Notes under the pieces: generated by a model | The model's input: the letters and a program-made list of their open reading frames with translations, nothing else | Databases searched by the model: none | Told to the model about the DNA's origin: nothing | Program-made: the position numbers and the translations under genes | In this document: one piece after another, positions 53,507-60,814 of the stretch | Layout of the letters: each line of letters begins with the position of its first letter | How positions within the stretch are numbered: position 1 is the stretch's first letter | Source: Maridesulfovibrio sp. | GTDB lineage: Bacteria; Desulfobacterota; Desulfovibrionia; Desulfovibrionales; Desulfovibrionaceae | Assembly: GCF_963666665.1 (NCBI RefSeq) | Contig: NZ_OY762999.1 | Location: 2,299,501-2,363,500, forward strand | Reading direction: 5' to 3' | Length of the DNA: 64,000 nucleotides

Positions 53507-53521
53507 GCAACTTACATTCCT
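53507..53521 (-). promoter_or_regulatory. Possible sigma-54 promoter of the sigma/flgD operon
   Basis: On the minus strand a GG pair at 53519-53520 is separated by ten bases from GC at 53507-53508, with a perfect TTGC -12 box. The -24 box is AGGAA rather than TGGCA. Its position, about 26 bases before the start codon, would fit a short leader. Confidence 0.45.
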
Positions 53522-53776
53522 AGTAATATTAATTTACGATGCAATTACGTTTAGAATAAAACAGATTGAGTTTAGGATTTATTAAATAGATTTAGTCCAG
53601 CTAATGAAAAAAGGCCGAAATTAAGGATTCTTAAGCAGAAAAGAGTTATTTTCTGGCTGAGAGGGGAAAAATAAGCAGAGGGGAACTTTTTGCCGGAACA
53701 TTTAACCGCCATGAAAAGAGAAAAAGGCTGTTATCCCAACAAGTCAGAACAACAGCCTCAGGCATAAACACAAAAA

Positions 53777-53798
53777 AAGGCCCGGTAATCCGGGCCTT
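53777..53798 (-). terminator. Flagellin terminator
   Basis: A 9-bp stem AAGGCCCGG/CCGGGCCTT with TAAT loop, followed on the minus strand by a run of T residues. It lies just downstream of the flagellin stop codon. Confidence 0.85.
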
Positions 53799-53822
53799 GG
53801 TTAAATTTTTGAAGTTGACGAA

Positions 53823-54680
53823 CTAGCCGATGAGTGACAGAGCCATCTGAGGCAGAGAGTTTGCCTGAGCAAGCATTGAAACCGCAGACTGGGTAATAAT
53901 CTGCTGCTTGGAGTAATTGGTCATCTCGGTTGCGACATCCACATCTGAGATCTGGGATTCTGCGGCCTGCAGGTTTTCACCCTGAATCTCAAGGTTGGAA
54001 ATGGTTGCCTCAAGTCTGTTTTCAAGAGCACCGAGGTTCGCCCTGATCTTATCCTTGGACGTAATGGCTGCATCAAGGGCAGCCAGAGAAGCCTGTGCAG
54101 CCTCCTGAGTTGATACTGCGAATCCGGCACCTTCTGCACTCTGGTTACCGATACCGAGAGCTGATGCGGTGCAGGTACCGATTTCCACATCATACTTGTC
54201 TTCTGCGCTATCGTTACCAGTTCCGAAGTGAATGGTAACAGCATTATCTCCGGAGACATTACCATTAAGCAGATAAATACCGTTGAAATCGGTAGCGCTG
54301 GCAATTCGGGTGATCTCAGAAGCCATTGCCTGATATTCCTGGTCAATCAAAGCACGCTGAGCTGATGTGTAGGTACCGGTTGCGGCTTGCTCTGCCAGCT
54401 CCTTCATACGGATGAGCTTTTCATCCACAACGCTGAGAGCTCCGTCCGCAGTCTGGATCATGGAAATACCGTCATTGGCATTTCGCACACCCTGCTGCAG
54501 AGTCGAAACATCTGAACGCATAAGTTCGCGGACAGCAAGACCTGCGGCATCATCTGCTGCAGAGTTGATGCGCAAACCGGAAGACATCTTTTCAGTAGAA
54601 GAACTGAGGGCGCTGTATGCATCATTAAGATGGCGAGCGGTAGCATTTGCAACGGTATTGTTATTGATTACTAATGACAT
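53823..54680 (-). CDS. fliC: Flagellin
   Basis: The filament protein. At 285 aa it is a short flagellin with conserved ends and a small variable middle. The N-terminus SLVINNNTVANATARHLNDAYSALSSSTEKMSSGLRINSAADDAAGLAVRELMRS and the C-terminus AESQISDVDVATEMTNYSKQQIITQSAVSMLAQANSLPQMALSLIG are both standard. The short exposed domain includes DVEIGTCTASALG. Upstream of the gene I see no convincing sigma-28 promoter, only loose matches with wrong spacing. It has its own terminator and a GGAGG ribosome site. It is transcribed in the same direction as, but separately from, the operon with the sigma factor. Confidence 0.96.
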   Translation of the reverse strand: MSLVINNNTVANATARHLNDAYSALSSSTEKMSSGLRINSAADDAAGLAVRELMRSDVSTLQQGVRNANDGISMIQTADGALSVVDEKLIRMKELAEQAATGTYTSAQRALIDQEYQAMASEITRIASATDFNGIYLLNGNVSGDNAVTIHFGTGNDSAEDKYDVEIGTCTASALGIGNQSAEGAGFAVSTQEAAQASLAALDAAITSKDKIRANLGALENRLEATISNLEIQGENLQAAESQISDVDVATEMTNYSKQQIITQSAVSMLAQANSLPQMALSLIG

Positions 54681-54931
54681 AAAAACCTCCGTGTTTTATC
54701 GTACATCCTTGCACTATCAGCAGGCGACCGATTCACCTGCCTTTACTTGCTTATACGCAACGGAGGTAAAGAACGTTTATGAGGGAAATATTTTCACACC
54801 ACGTTCAAATTGCGGACACTATATACAAATACAACATATCTTAATATTTCTTAATCTAATTAACACTTATTTACACTAAACTTATTTGCTTATCCCTTCT
54901 AAACACATAGTATGTGATGCAGGAGAAAATT
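54681..54931. other. Divergent region between flagellin and the response regulator
   Basis: About 250 bases, AT-rich near the regulator side, holding promoters for both genes. A loose sigma-28-like -35 TAAA with GCGTATAA occurs on the minus strand near 54755-54780, but with a 17-base rather than 15-base spacer. No gene is visible. Confidence 0.4.
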
Positions 54932-55630
54932 ATGAACAAGATACTTCTTATCGATGACGACCCGGAGATGGGGGAGCTTTTATCCACCTATCTGGACGGC
55001 GAGGGGTACAGCCTGCATCACAAATGTACTGCAAAGGAAGGACTTAAAGTCTTCGGCAGCGATGACTACGACCTCATCCTGCTGGACATTGTTCTGCCTG
55101 ATATCAGCGGGCTTAATGTGCTGGAAAAAATCCGGCTGGACTCAACAGTTCCGGTAATCATGCTTACCGGTAAGGGAGATGAAGTTGACAGGGTGGTCGG
55201 CCTTGAGATGGGTGCTGACGACTACATATGCAAACCCTTTCCCCTACGCGAGCTGCTGGCCCGCATGCGCGCCTCCCTGCGTCGCTGCTCCATGACCCAG
55301 CAATCCCACAGCATCACCCCCAGTTCACGAGGCAAGCTCAAAGTCGGGGAACTTGATATCAACCTTGATTCCCACGCCATTATGGTCAAAGGAATCGAAA
55401 CCCACTTCACCGCGGCCGAATTCAGCATCATTGAACATCTGGCCGCCAGTTGCGGAAAACTTATTGAACGTGACCAACTCATGGAAATCGCACTCGGCAG
55501 GAGCGCCGACTTTGATGACTATGTACTCAACGTGCACATGAGCAACCTGCGCCGTAAAATCGGTGATTCCGTCTCAATTAAAACCATCCGCGGTCGCGGG
55601 TATATGATGACCTCGAGGACTCAGGCTTAA
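54932..55630 (+). CDS. OmpR-family response regulator
   Basis: A 232-aa two-component regulator. The receiver has the acidic pair (LLIDDDPEM), phospho-acceptor Asp52 (LLDIVLPDISG) and Lys101 (YICKPFPL). The C-terminal winged helix includes FTAAEFSIIEHLAASCGKLIERDQLMEIALGRSADFDDYVLNVHMSNLRRKIG, an OmpR/PhoB pattern. ATG 54932 is chosen because AGGAGA lies five bases upstream. The next gene starts two bases after its stop, and the operon ends with a histidine kinase, its likely cognate partner. Confidence 0.95.
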   Translation: MNKILLIDDDPEMGELLSTYLDGEGYSLHHKCTAKEGLKVFGSDDYDLILLDIVLPDISGLNVLEKIRLDSTVPVIMLTGKGDEVDRVVGLEMGADDYICKPFPLRELLARMRASLRRCSMTQQSHSITPSSRGKLKVGELDINLDSHAIMVKGIETHFTAAEFSIIEHLAASCGKLIERDQLMEIALGRSADFDDYVLNVHMSNLRRKIGDSVSIKTIRGRGYMMTSRTQA

Positions 55631-55632
55631 GC

Positions 55633-57564
55633 ATGATCCGGTTGCGGTTGGCAATTATTGCCCTCTCTCTCATTATTCTGGCCATGGTGGCCGGTACCGC
55701 ACCAAGTTTTGCAGAAGACAAGGATGTCTCTGCTGAGCTGGAAAATCTCGACCTTGAAGACCTGTTGCAGGTCGAAATGGTCTCCCCCTCCGAGCGCAAG
55801 CAATCCCTTGAAAATATAGCAGGCTCATACACCATCCTCACCGAAGAGGACATCAAGCACAGTGGAGCCAAAACAGTTCCTGAAGCTCTGCGGACTGTTC
55901 CCGGCGTGGTTGTAACACGTACCGATACAGACAAATGGGCTATTGGCGTAAGGGGATTTTCAGGCACATTCAACAGCAAGCAACTCATCCTTGTCGACAA
56001 CAGACCTATTACCTCCCCGTATTTTAACGGAGTTATCTGGTCCAGCCAGGATCTCCCCGTCCAGATGATTAAACGGATTGAAATCATTCGCGGTCCGTGG
56101 ACCAGTCTCTGGGGTTCAGAATCATTTAACGGTGTAATCAACATCATAACCAAATCCGCTGCAGAAATGCAGGGAACCCAGAGCGTAACAACTGTCGGAA
56201 CAGATGGTGTAAGCCAGTTCATCCGTAAAGGCGGACACATTTCCGAAAATGCGACTATGGCTGTATATGCCAAAGGCGGGTATGAACCGGGCAAGAATTA
56301 CCGTATCAGAGAACGTACGGAAAAAGGCTCTACCGACTGGGCCACTGGTTCAGGAGGATTCCGCACAGACTGGCTTAATGCCTACACAGACCAGTTTTCT
56401 TTACAAGGCCAGATTTCAGGCTCAACAATTTCGGAATACGCTCCCCCGGGCAACCCCTTTTCCGCCAACAAAGATAAAGAAGATTACAGCGGCTATACGC
56501 AGCTGCTCTGGGACAGAAAAACCGGAGTAAAATCCGGAATGCAGTTCCGTACATCCTACACCAGATCTTTCATCACAGTTGCGGACATGGAGAACATATC
56601 CAATTCTGTTGACTCAGAATTCATATATTCCAACGAACAGTTTGAAGACCATTTCCTGACCTTCGGGCTGGGCGGAAAATATTTTTGGAATTCATTCAAG
56701 CAGGGAGAACATGTTCAGGTAGAAAACGACAGTATCTACCGGCTTGATTTCAGTGGATTCGCCAAAGACCGCATAACTCTGATCGACGATAAGCTTTTCC
56801 TGACCCTCGGTTTGAAACTGGATTATTCCGGTGACAGTGAACTGGCGCCGCAACCAACTGCACGTCTCCTGTACATGGAAGACGATGAAGAATACTGGCT
56901 GGCACTTTCCTATGCCAACCGCAAGCCAAGCTACTGGATTCGTGAAGGCAACTACCGGGTCAGAGTCAAAGACAAAGAATACACTGTCGATTTCGATGGA
57001 AACCTTGAGAACGAAAAACTGTCCACTATTGAAGCCGGGTACCGTAAGCTTTTCAGCGAAACCCTGAAGCTGGATCTTTCCCTGTACCTGAACAACTACG
57101 ACCAGATGGTCACCTTCAGTTTTGATGACACCACAAATACCGCCACCCCCGTGAGCGGACTGTGCGGTATTTCTTACGGAACCGAAATTGCCCTTGACTG
57201 GCAGCCTTATTCATTCCTGACCCTGCGACCTTCAATCGACATTTCCAATCAGGATTTCCAGAATATCCCTCCCGGAATTCCCGGTTTTTCACCTCCGTTG
57301 AATACTCCGCTGTACAGCATAAAATTTCAGGCCCTGATCGACATTGCCGACGACTGGGAACTGGACCTGTTCACTTCATATATCAACAGCATGGATGACA
57401 AGGACCTTTCCACCGGATTCGGATTTGATGCCCGACTGGCATGGCAGGCACGTGAAGACCTGTCCGTAGAACTCATCGGCAACTACCTGTTGACCAATAT
57501 TGACGAAGGTAACTATTCACCGACTGAACCGTCCTGCACGCTGAGGCTGACATGGGACTTCTAA
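55633..57564 (+). CDS. TonB-dependent outer-membrane receptor
   Basis: A 643-aa outer-membrane beta-barrel. A signal peptide ends at SFA (about residue 27). The plug domain has an N-terminal stretch LEDLLQVEMVSPSERKQSLENIAGSYTILTEEDIKHSGAKTVPEALRTVPGVVV typical of receptors of the YfiR-linked type, then VRGFSG, ILVDNRPITSPYF, and EIIRGPWTSLWGSESFNGVINIITK. The barrel ends in a terminal aromatic residue (LTWDF), as needed for insertion. It has no TonB-box that I can place with confidence. It begins two bases after the regulator and its end overlaps the YfiR-like gene by 13 bases. Confidence 0.92.
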   Translation: MIRLRLAIIALSLIILAMVAGTAPSFAEDKDVSAELENLDLEDLLQVEMVSPSERKQSLENIAGSYTILTEEDIKHSGAKTVPEALRTVPGVVVTRTDTDKWAIGVRGFSGTFNSKQLILVDNRPITSPYFNGVIWSSQDLPVQMIKRIEIIRGPWTSLWGSESFNGVINIITKSAAEMQGTQSVTTVGTDGVSQFIRKGGHISENATMAVYAKGGYEPGKNYRIRERTEKGSTDWATGSGGFRTDWLNAYTDQFSLQGQISGSTISEYAPPGNPFSANKDKEDYSGYTQLLWDRKTGVKSGMQFRTSYTRSFITVADMENISNSVDSEFIYSNEQFEDHFLTFGLGGKYFWNSFKQGEHVQVENDSIYRLDFSGFAKDRITLIDDKLFLTLGLKLDYSGDSELAPQPTARLLYMEDDEEYWLALSYANRKPSYWIREGNYRVRVKDKEYTVDFDGNLENEKLSTIEAGYRKLFSETLKLDLSLYLNNYDQMVTFSFDDTTNTATPVSGLCGISYGTEIALDWQPYSFLTLRPSIDISNQDFQNIPPGIPGFSPPLNTPLYSIKFQALIDIADDWELDLFTSYINSMDDKDLSTGFGFDARLAWQAREDLSVELIGNYLLTNIDEGNYSPTEPSCTLRLTWDF

Positions 57565-58112
57565 AAAACCATAAAATACTGGCAATTACAATTGCCACTC
57601 TTTTTATGGTATGTTTCATAACCGAACTGACTGCTCATGCCGGCCCGAAAACAGGAATACAGCGCCATATCAAGGTTACCCAGCCGCAATTACAGGCTTT
57701 ATTCATAAAGAAAATTACAAAATATGTACTTGGCCCGGACAAACGAAGAATCATTGCAGATCGTCCGGTCACCGTAGCTGCGATCGCTCCGAAGAAGATT
57801 TCCCGATTCTTCAAAAATCAGGATAAATTCAGACTGGTAAGCTGGCCGGATGAAGATTTCAAAGTCCTGTTTATTGATGTGGACAATCCGCGCATAATCG
57901 CTGCAGTGCTCAACCAAGTCAGGGGCAAGCCGGTTCTGACCATCGGCCAAAGCCCTGACTTTCTGCGCATGGGCGGCATGATCAACCTTGTCGAATCAGG
58001 TTCACGCTTCAAGCTGCAGGTCAATATCTGTGCAGCACGTGAAGCGGGACTGACCATCAGTTCCAAGTTGCTGAAATTATCTGAAATTTATTGCGGAGAC
58101 ACACCACAATGA
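57552..58112 (+). CDS. YfiR-family periplasmic protein (DUF4154)
   Basis: A 186-aa exported protein. The signal peptide hydrophobic core (ILAITIATLFMVCFITELTAHA) is followed by the DUF4154 pattern: LQALFIKKITKYV, RLVSWPDEDFKVLFID, RGKPVLTIGQSPDFLRMGGMINLVESGSRFKLQVNICAAREAGLTISSKLLKLSEIY. In Pseudomonas YfiR is a periplasmic repressor of the CHASE8-GGDEF cyclase YfiN. Here it is coupled by four bases (ATGA) to a CHASE8 histidine kinase, which it probably regulates. Two cysteines (VNICAA and SEIYCGD) could allow redox control, as YfiR uses disulfides; this is a suggestion. Confidence 0.9.
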   Translation: MGLLKNHKILAITIATLFMVCFITELTAHAGPKTGIQRHIKVTQPQLQALFIKKITKYVLGPDKRRIIADRPVTVAAIAPKKISRFFKNQDKFRLVSWPDEDFKVLFIDVDNPRIIAAVLNQVRGKPVLTIGQSPDFLRMGGMINLVESGSRFKLQVNICAAREAGLTISSKLLKLSEIYCGDTPQ

Positions 58113-59620
58113 AAAAATACCGGAACAGCATCGGGCGCAAAGTAGGCCTCGCGATTCTGGGTACGACCATTGCTGCGGTTGTGATCTCCCTGACCCTGAA
58201 CATCGCCTCATTTTTCCACTCTTTCAGGCAGGCAACCCTGAAAAAAGCGACCTCGCTGACACAGGTGCTGGGTACTTCCGTTGCCCCGGCACTTGATTTT
58301 GATGACCGGGATTCTGCAACCGAAGTCCTAGAATCACTAACTCTTGTAGGTAATTCCATGGGAGCAGCCATATTTACCCCGGATGGTAAAATTTTCGCCG
58401 AATTCGGCACGTCAGCCAAAGAACTTCCGGTTGAAACGTCAGAAACAATCCAAGACTTCAACCGCTACCGCATTGTTAAAGAGATACGTTCCGGTGATGA
58501 ACTTTTGGGCTTTATTGTGCTGGATGGTTGCTTCACTGAACAGCTGGACTGGTTCTTCCAGAATCTGGCCACTTCCGGTCTCATTCTGGTTACCGTATTG
58601 AGCACCTGTTTCCTGACCACTGGATATCTCCGCAGAAAACTGACTAAGCCCATAGGTCAGTTAACGGATACTGTGCGAGATATTTCCGAAAGCAAGGACT
58701 ACGCCCGTCGAGTCTCCTACCGCAGTGACGATGAAATCGGCTATCTGGTCACGGAATTCAACTCCATGCTGGCCAAGATCGACAAGCGGGACCAGTGGTT
58801 GAACAGCCACAGAGAAATGCTGGAGAACATTGTTTCGCAGCGCACCAAGCAGTTACGCTCAAAACAGGCTGAACTGGAGAAAAAAAACAAGCTGCTGGTA
58901 CAGCAGATTCACGAACGGCGCACCGCGGAAATGATCCGTGATGAGGTGGAACGCATCAACAGGCACGACCTCAAATCCTCACTCAACCTTGTAATCGGCT
59001 ACCCGGAACTACTGCTCAACAGTGAAGAAGAGCTAAGTGCGGAGCAGCGTAAATACATCAAACGTATTGCTTCTGCAGGCTACCGCATGCTGGATATGAT
59101 TCAGTTTCATCTGGATATGTTCAAAATGGAGCAGGGAATTTACCGCCTGAAAACCATGAATGTGGATCTGGTCGACCTGATGACTTCGCTGGAAGAGGAA
59201 ATGGCCCTGCTGCTGAATCAATCAAAGGTAACTCTCTCCATCATGCTGGACGGCAAGGAAATAGAGGGGGTGGAAGAACTCTTCCTGACCGGGGAAGGCA
59301 TGCTCCTGAGAACCATGTTCCGTAATCTGATCAAAAATGCGGTGGAAGCTTCCAATGAAGGCGATTCCGTAACCATAGCCATCAGCAGCGGCCCGCCCAT
59401 AGCAGTAACCGTCAAGAATACTCTAGCGGTTCCCGAAGAGATCAGGGAAAGATTTTTCGATAAGTATGTCACACTTGGAAAAGAAGACGGGACCGGACTG
59501 GGTACATATTCCGCAAAGCTCATTGCCGAGACTCACAAGGCAACAATTATCATGCACTCTGCTGAAGAAACCGGAACAGAAGTTACAGCCTGCTTTGTGG
59601 ATGAAAGCAGTGCGGCTTAG
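58109..59620 (+). CDS. Sensor histidine kinase with CHASE8 periplasmic domain
   Basis: A 503-aa inner-membrane kinase from ATG 58109, which overlaps the YfiR stop and follows GGAGA; the upstream TTG is rejected. Layout: membrane helix 12-35, CHASE8 domain about 38-150 with TSVAPALDFDDRDSATEVLESLTLV and AAIFTPDGKIFAEFGT, membrane helix 152-173, HAMP about 175-228, coiled coil, then a phospho-acceptor His286 (INRHDLKSSLNLVIGYPELLL), N box RNLIKNAVEAS, and G box GTGLGTYSAKLIAETH. CHASE8 is the domain that YfiR inhibits in YfiN, so the sensor is a histidine-kinase analogue of YfiN. Partner: the OmpR-type regulator three genes upstream. Confidence 0.93.
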   Translation: MKKYRNSIGRKVGLAILGTTIAAVVISLTLNIASFFHSFRQATLKKATSLTQVLGTSVAPALDFDDRDSATEVLESLTLVGNSMGAAIFTPDGKIFAEFGTSAKELPVETSETIQDFNRYRIVKEIRSGDELLGFIVLDGCFTEQLDWFFQNLATSGLILVTVLSTCFLTTGYLRRKLTKPIGQLTDTVRDISESKDYARRVSYRSDDEIGYLVTEFNSMLAKIDKRDQWLNSHREMLENIVSQRTKQLRSKQAELEKKNKLLVQQIHERRTAEMIRDEVERINRHDLKSSLNLVIGYPELLLNSEEELSAEQRKYIKRIASAGYRMLDMIQFHLDMFKMEQGIYRLKTMNVDLVDLMTSLEEEMALLLNQSKVTLSIMLDGKEIEGVEELFLTGEGMLLRTMFRNLIKNAVEASNEGDSVTIAISSGPPIAVTVKNTLAVPEEIRERFFDKYVTLGKEDGTGLGTYSAKLIAETHKATIIMHSAEETGTEVTACFVDESSAA

Positions 59621-59635
59621 TCTCCCTGTCCGGAG

Positions 59636-60688
59636 TTACTCCGCATAGTAAAGCCCCTCGGAACACCCGAAAGCATCATTCAAGCTCTCTATGCTGCTTC
59701 CTGAAGTCAGTACGATCAGATAATCCCCGGCACCGACCCTCAAGGAAAACGGCGGCAGTTTATTCAGTTCCAATCCCTGACCTTTATCCTGACTCACCCC
59801 GATGGCCAGCACATTGAAGGATTCACGCAGTTCTTCAAAAATATCTCCATAACTCTGCCCGTCAAACCTGCTGCCTTCCTTGATAAAATACTGCTGAACA
59901 TCATAATCCTGATTACCGTAAGCCGAAGAAAGAAGGTCTTCATTAAACTGAGCCACGCTGGGTTCGAAAATATAGCTGGCAACAATCTTGGAAGAAATAT
60001 CATTGCGGCAAATGGTAAAATCCACTCCGGCGCTGGCAAATGTTTCCTTCAACTCGGAATTCTCAATAGTCGCCACAAAGGAAAGATGGGGATGGTACTT
60101 CTTGGCATTGAGTACGAAGACAAGATTCTTGGTGTCATCGCCGAGGCTTGGCATGAGTGAGACGGCTTCTGCGGCATTGGATTTTTTCAAGCACTCACGG
60201 CAATTCATATCCGAGAATATCACAAATACCTGCTTGCGCGAAAAGCTCTCGTAAATAAAATCAATATGATCTTTATTGTCCGTAACAATACATACTTTTT
60301 TACCGGCATGGACAAGCTGGGTAACCACATCTTCAGAGAATTCATTCCAGCCGACAATTATCACGTGGTTGCTAAAAACCGTTCCGTCAAAACCCATTTT
60401 ACGCCTCTCCGCCAAAGTCTGTATATGTTCGCTAAGACTTCCGATGAAATAGCCGAGTATCCCTACACTTCCCAGCACCATGACCATGGAAACCATCTTC
60501 CCGACAACGGACGTGGGATAATGATCACCGTAACCGACAGTCGTCAGGGTAACCAGTGAATACCAGAAAGCATCAAAGAGAGTTCTGATATTGGAATTCT
60601 CACAGGCTGATTCAAAATGATAGATGAGCAGGATAGTGGCAAGATACCCCAGTAATGCTGCCCAAAAAAAGTAAGTGCCCTTTTTCAT
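59636..60688 (-). CDS. Two-TM potassium channel with RCK domains
   Basis: A 350-aa channel subunit in the Kch/MthK style. Two membrane helices (FWAALLGYLATILLIYHF and MVSMVMVLGSVGILGYFIG) flank the pore with selectivity filter TLTTVGYGD. The cytoplasmic part has an RCK-N domain (NHVIIVGWNEFSEDVVTQLVHAGKKVCIVTDN) and an RCK-C domain (FSLRVGAGDYLIVL). Ligands (Ca2+, nucleotides, NADH) cannot be named. The IVGWNE loop replaces the classic GxGxxG with a Trp-Asn insertion, so dinucleotide binding may be altered. It is convergent with the kinase above and unrelated to the mechanism of that operon. Confidence 0.93.
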   Translation of the reverse strand: MKKGTYFFWAALLGYLATILLIYHFESACENSNIRTLFDAFWYSLVTLTTVGYGDHYPTSVVGKMVSMVMVLGSVGILGYFIGSLSEHIQTLAERRKMGFDGTVFSNHVIIVGWNEFSEDVVTQLVHAGKKVCIVTDNKDHIDFIYESFSRKQVFVIFSDMNCRECLKKSNAAEAVSLMPSLGDDTKNLVFVLNAKKYHPHLSFVATIENSELKETFASAGVDFTICRNDISSKIVASYIFEPSVAQFNEDLLSSAYGNQDYDVQQYFIKEGSRFDGQSYGDIFEELRESFNVLAIGVSQDKGQGLELNKLPPFSLRVGAGDYLIVLTSGSSIESLNDAFGCSEGLYYAE

Positions 60689-60739
60689 GCCTGATTTTTT
60701 AGCATGTTAAAGGGCACATAACAATGATGAAGAAAGAAA

Positions 60740-60767
60740 TCCGCACATGAATTCATCCATGTGCGGA
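60740..60767 (-). terminator. Terminator of the MCP-hemerythrin gene
   Basis: A 10-bp stem TCCGCACATG/CATGTGCGGA (60740-60749 with 60758-60767) with T-rich flanks on the minus strand. It lies between the MCP stop and the K+ channel start. Confidence 0.7.
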
Positions 60768-60814
60768 ATAAAAAACCTGAAAACGGCTAGCAGGACTTAT
60801 CCCGCACGTAATAA

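Larger units (their letters stand above)
53482..53822. other. Intergenic region between flagellin and the sigma factor operon
   Basis: About 340 bases without a gene. It carries the operon's ribosome site and possible sigma-54 promoter near 53507, an imperfect hairpin near 53726-53758, and the flagellin terminator at 53777-53798. Confidence 0.5.

Noticed and set aside
54681..54780. Sigma-28 promoter of the flagellin gene
   Set aside because: Only matches with wrong spacing (17 or 20 bases) or with an impossibly short leader were found.
55578..56294. Open frame of 238 codons antisense to the TonB receptor plug
   Set aside because: Overlaps the plug-domain motifs of a certain gene; no evidence of expression.
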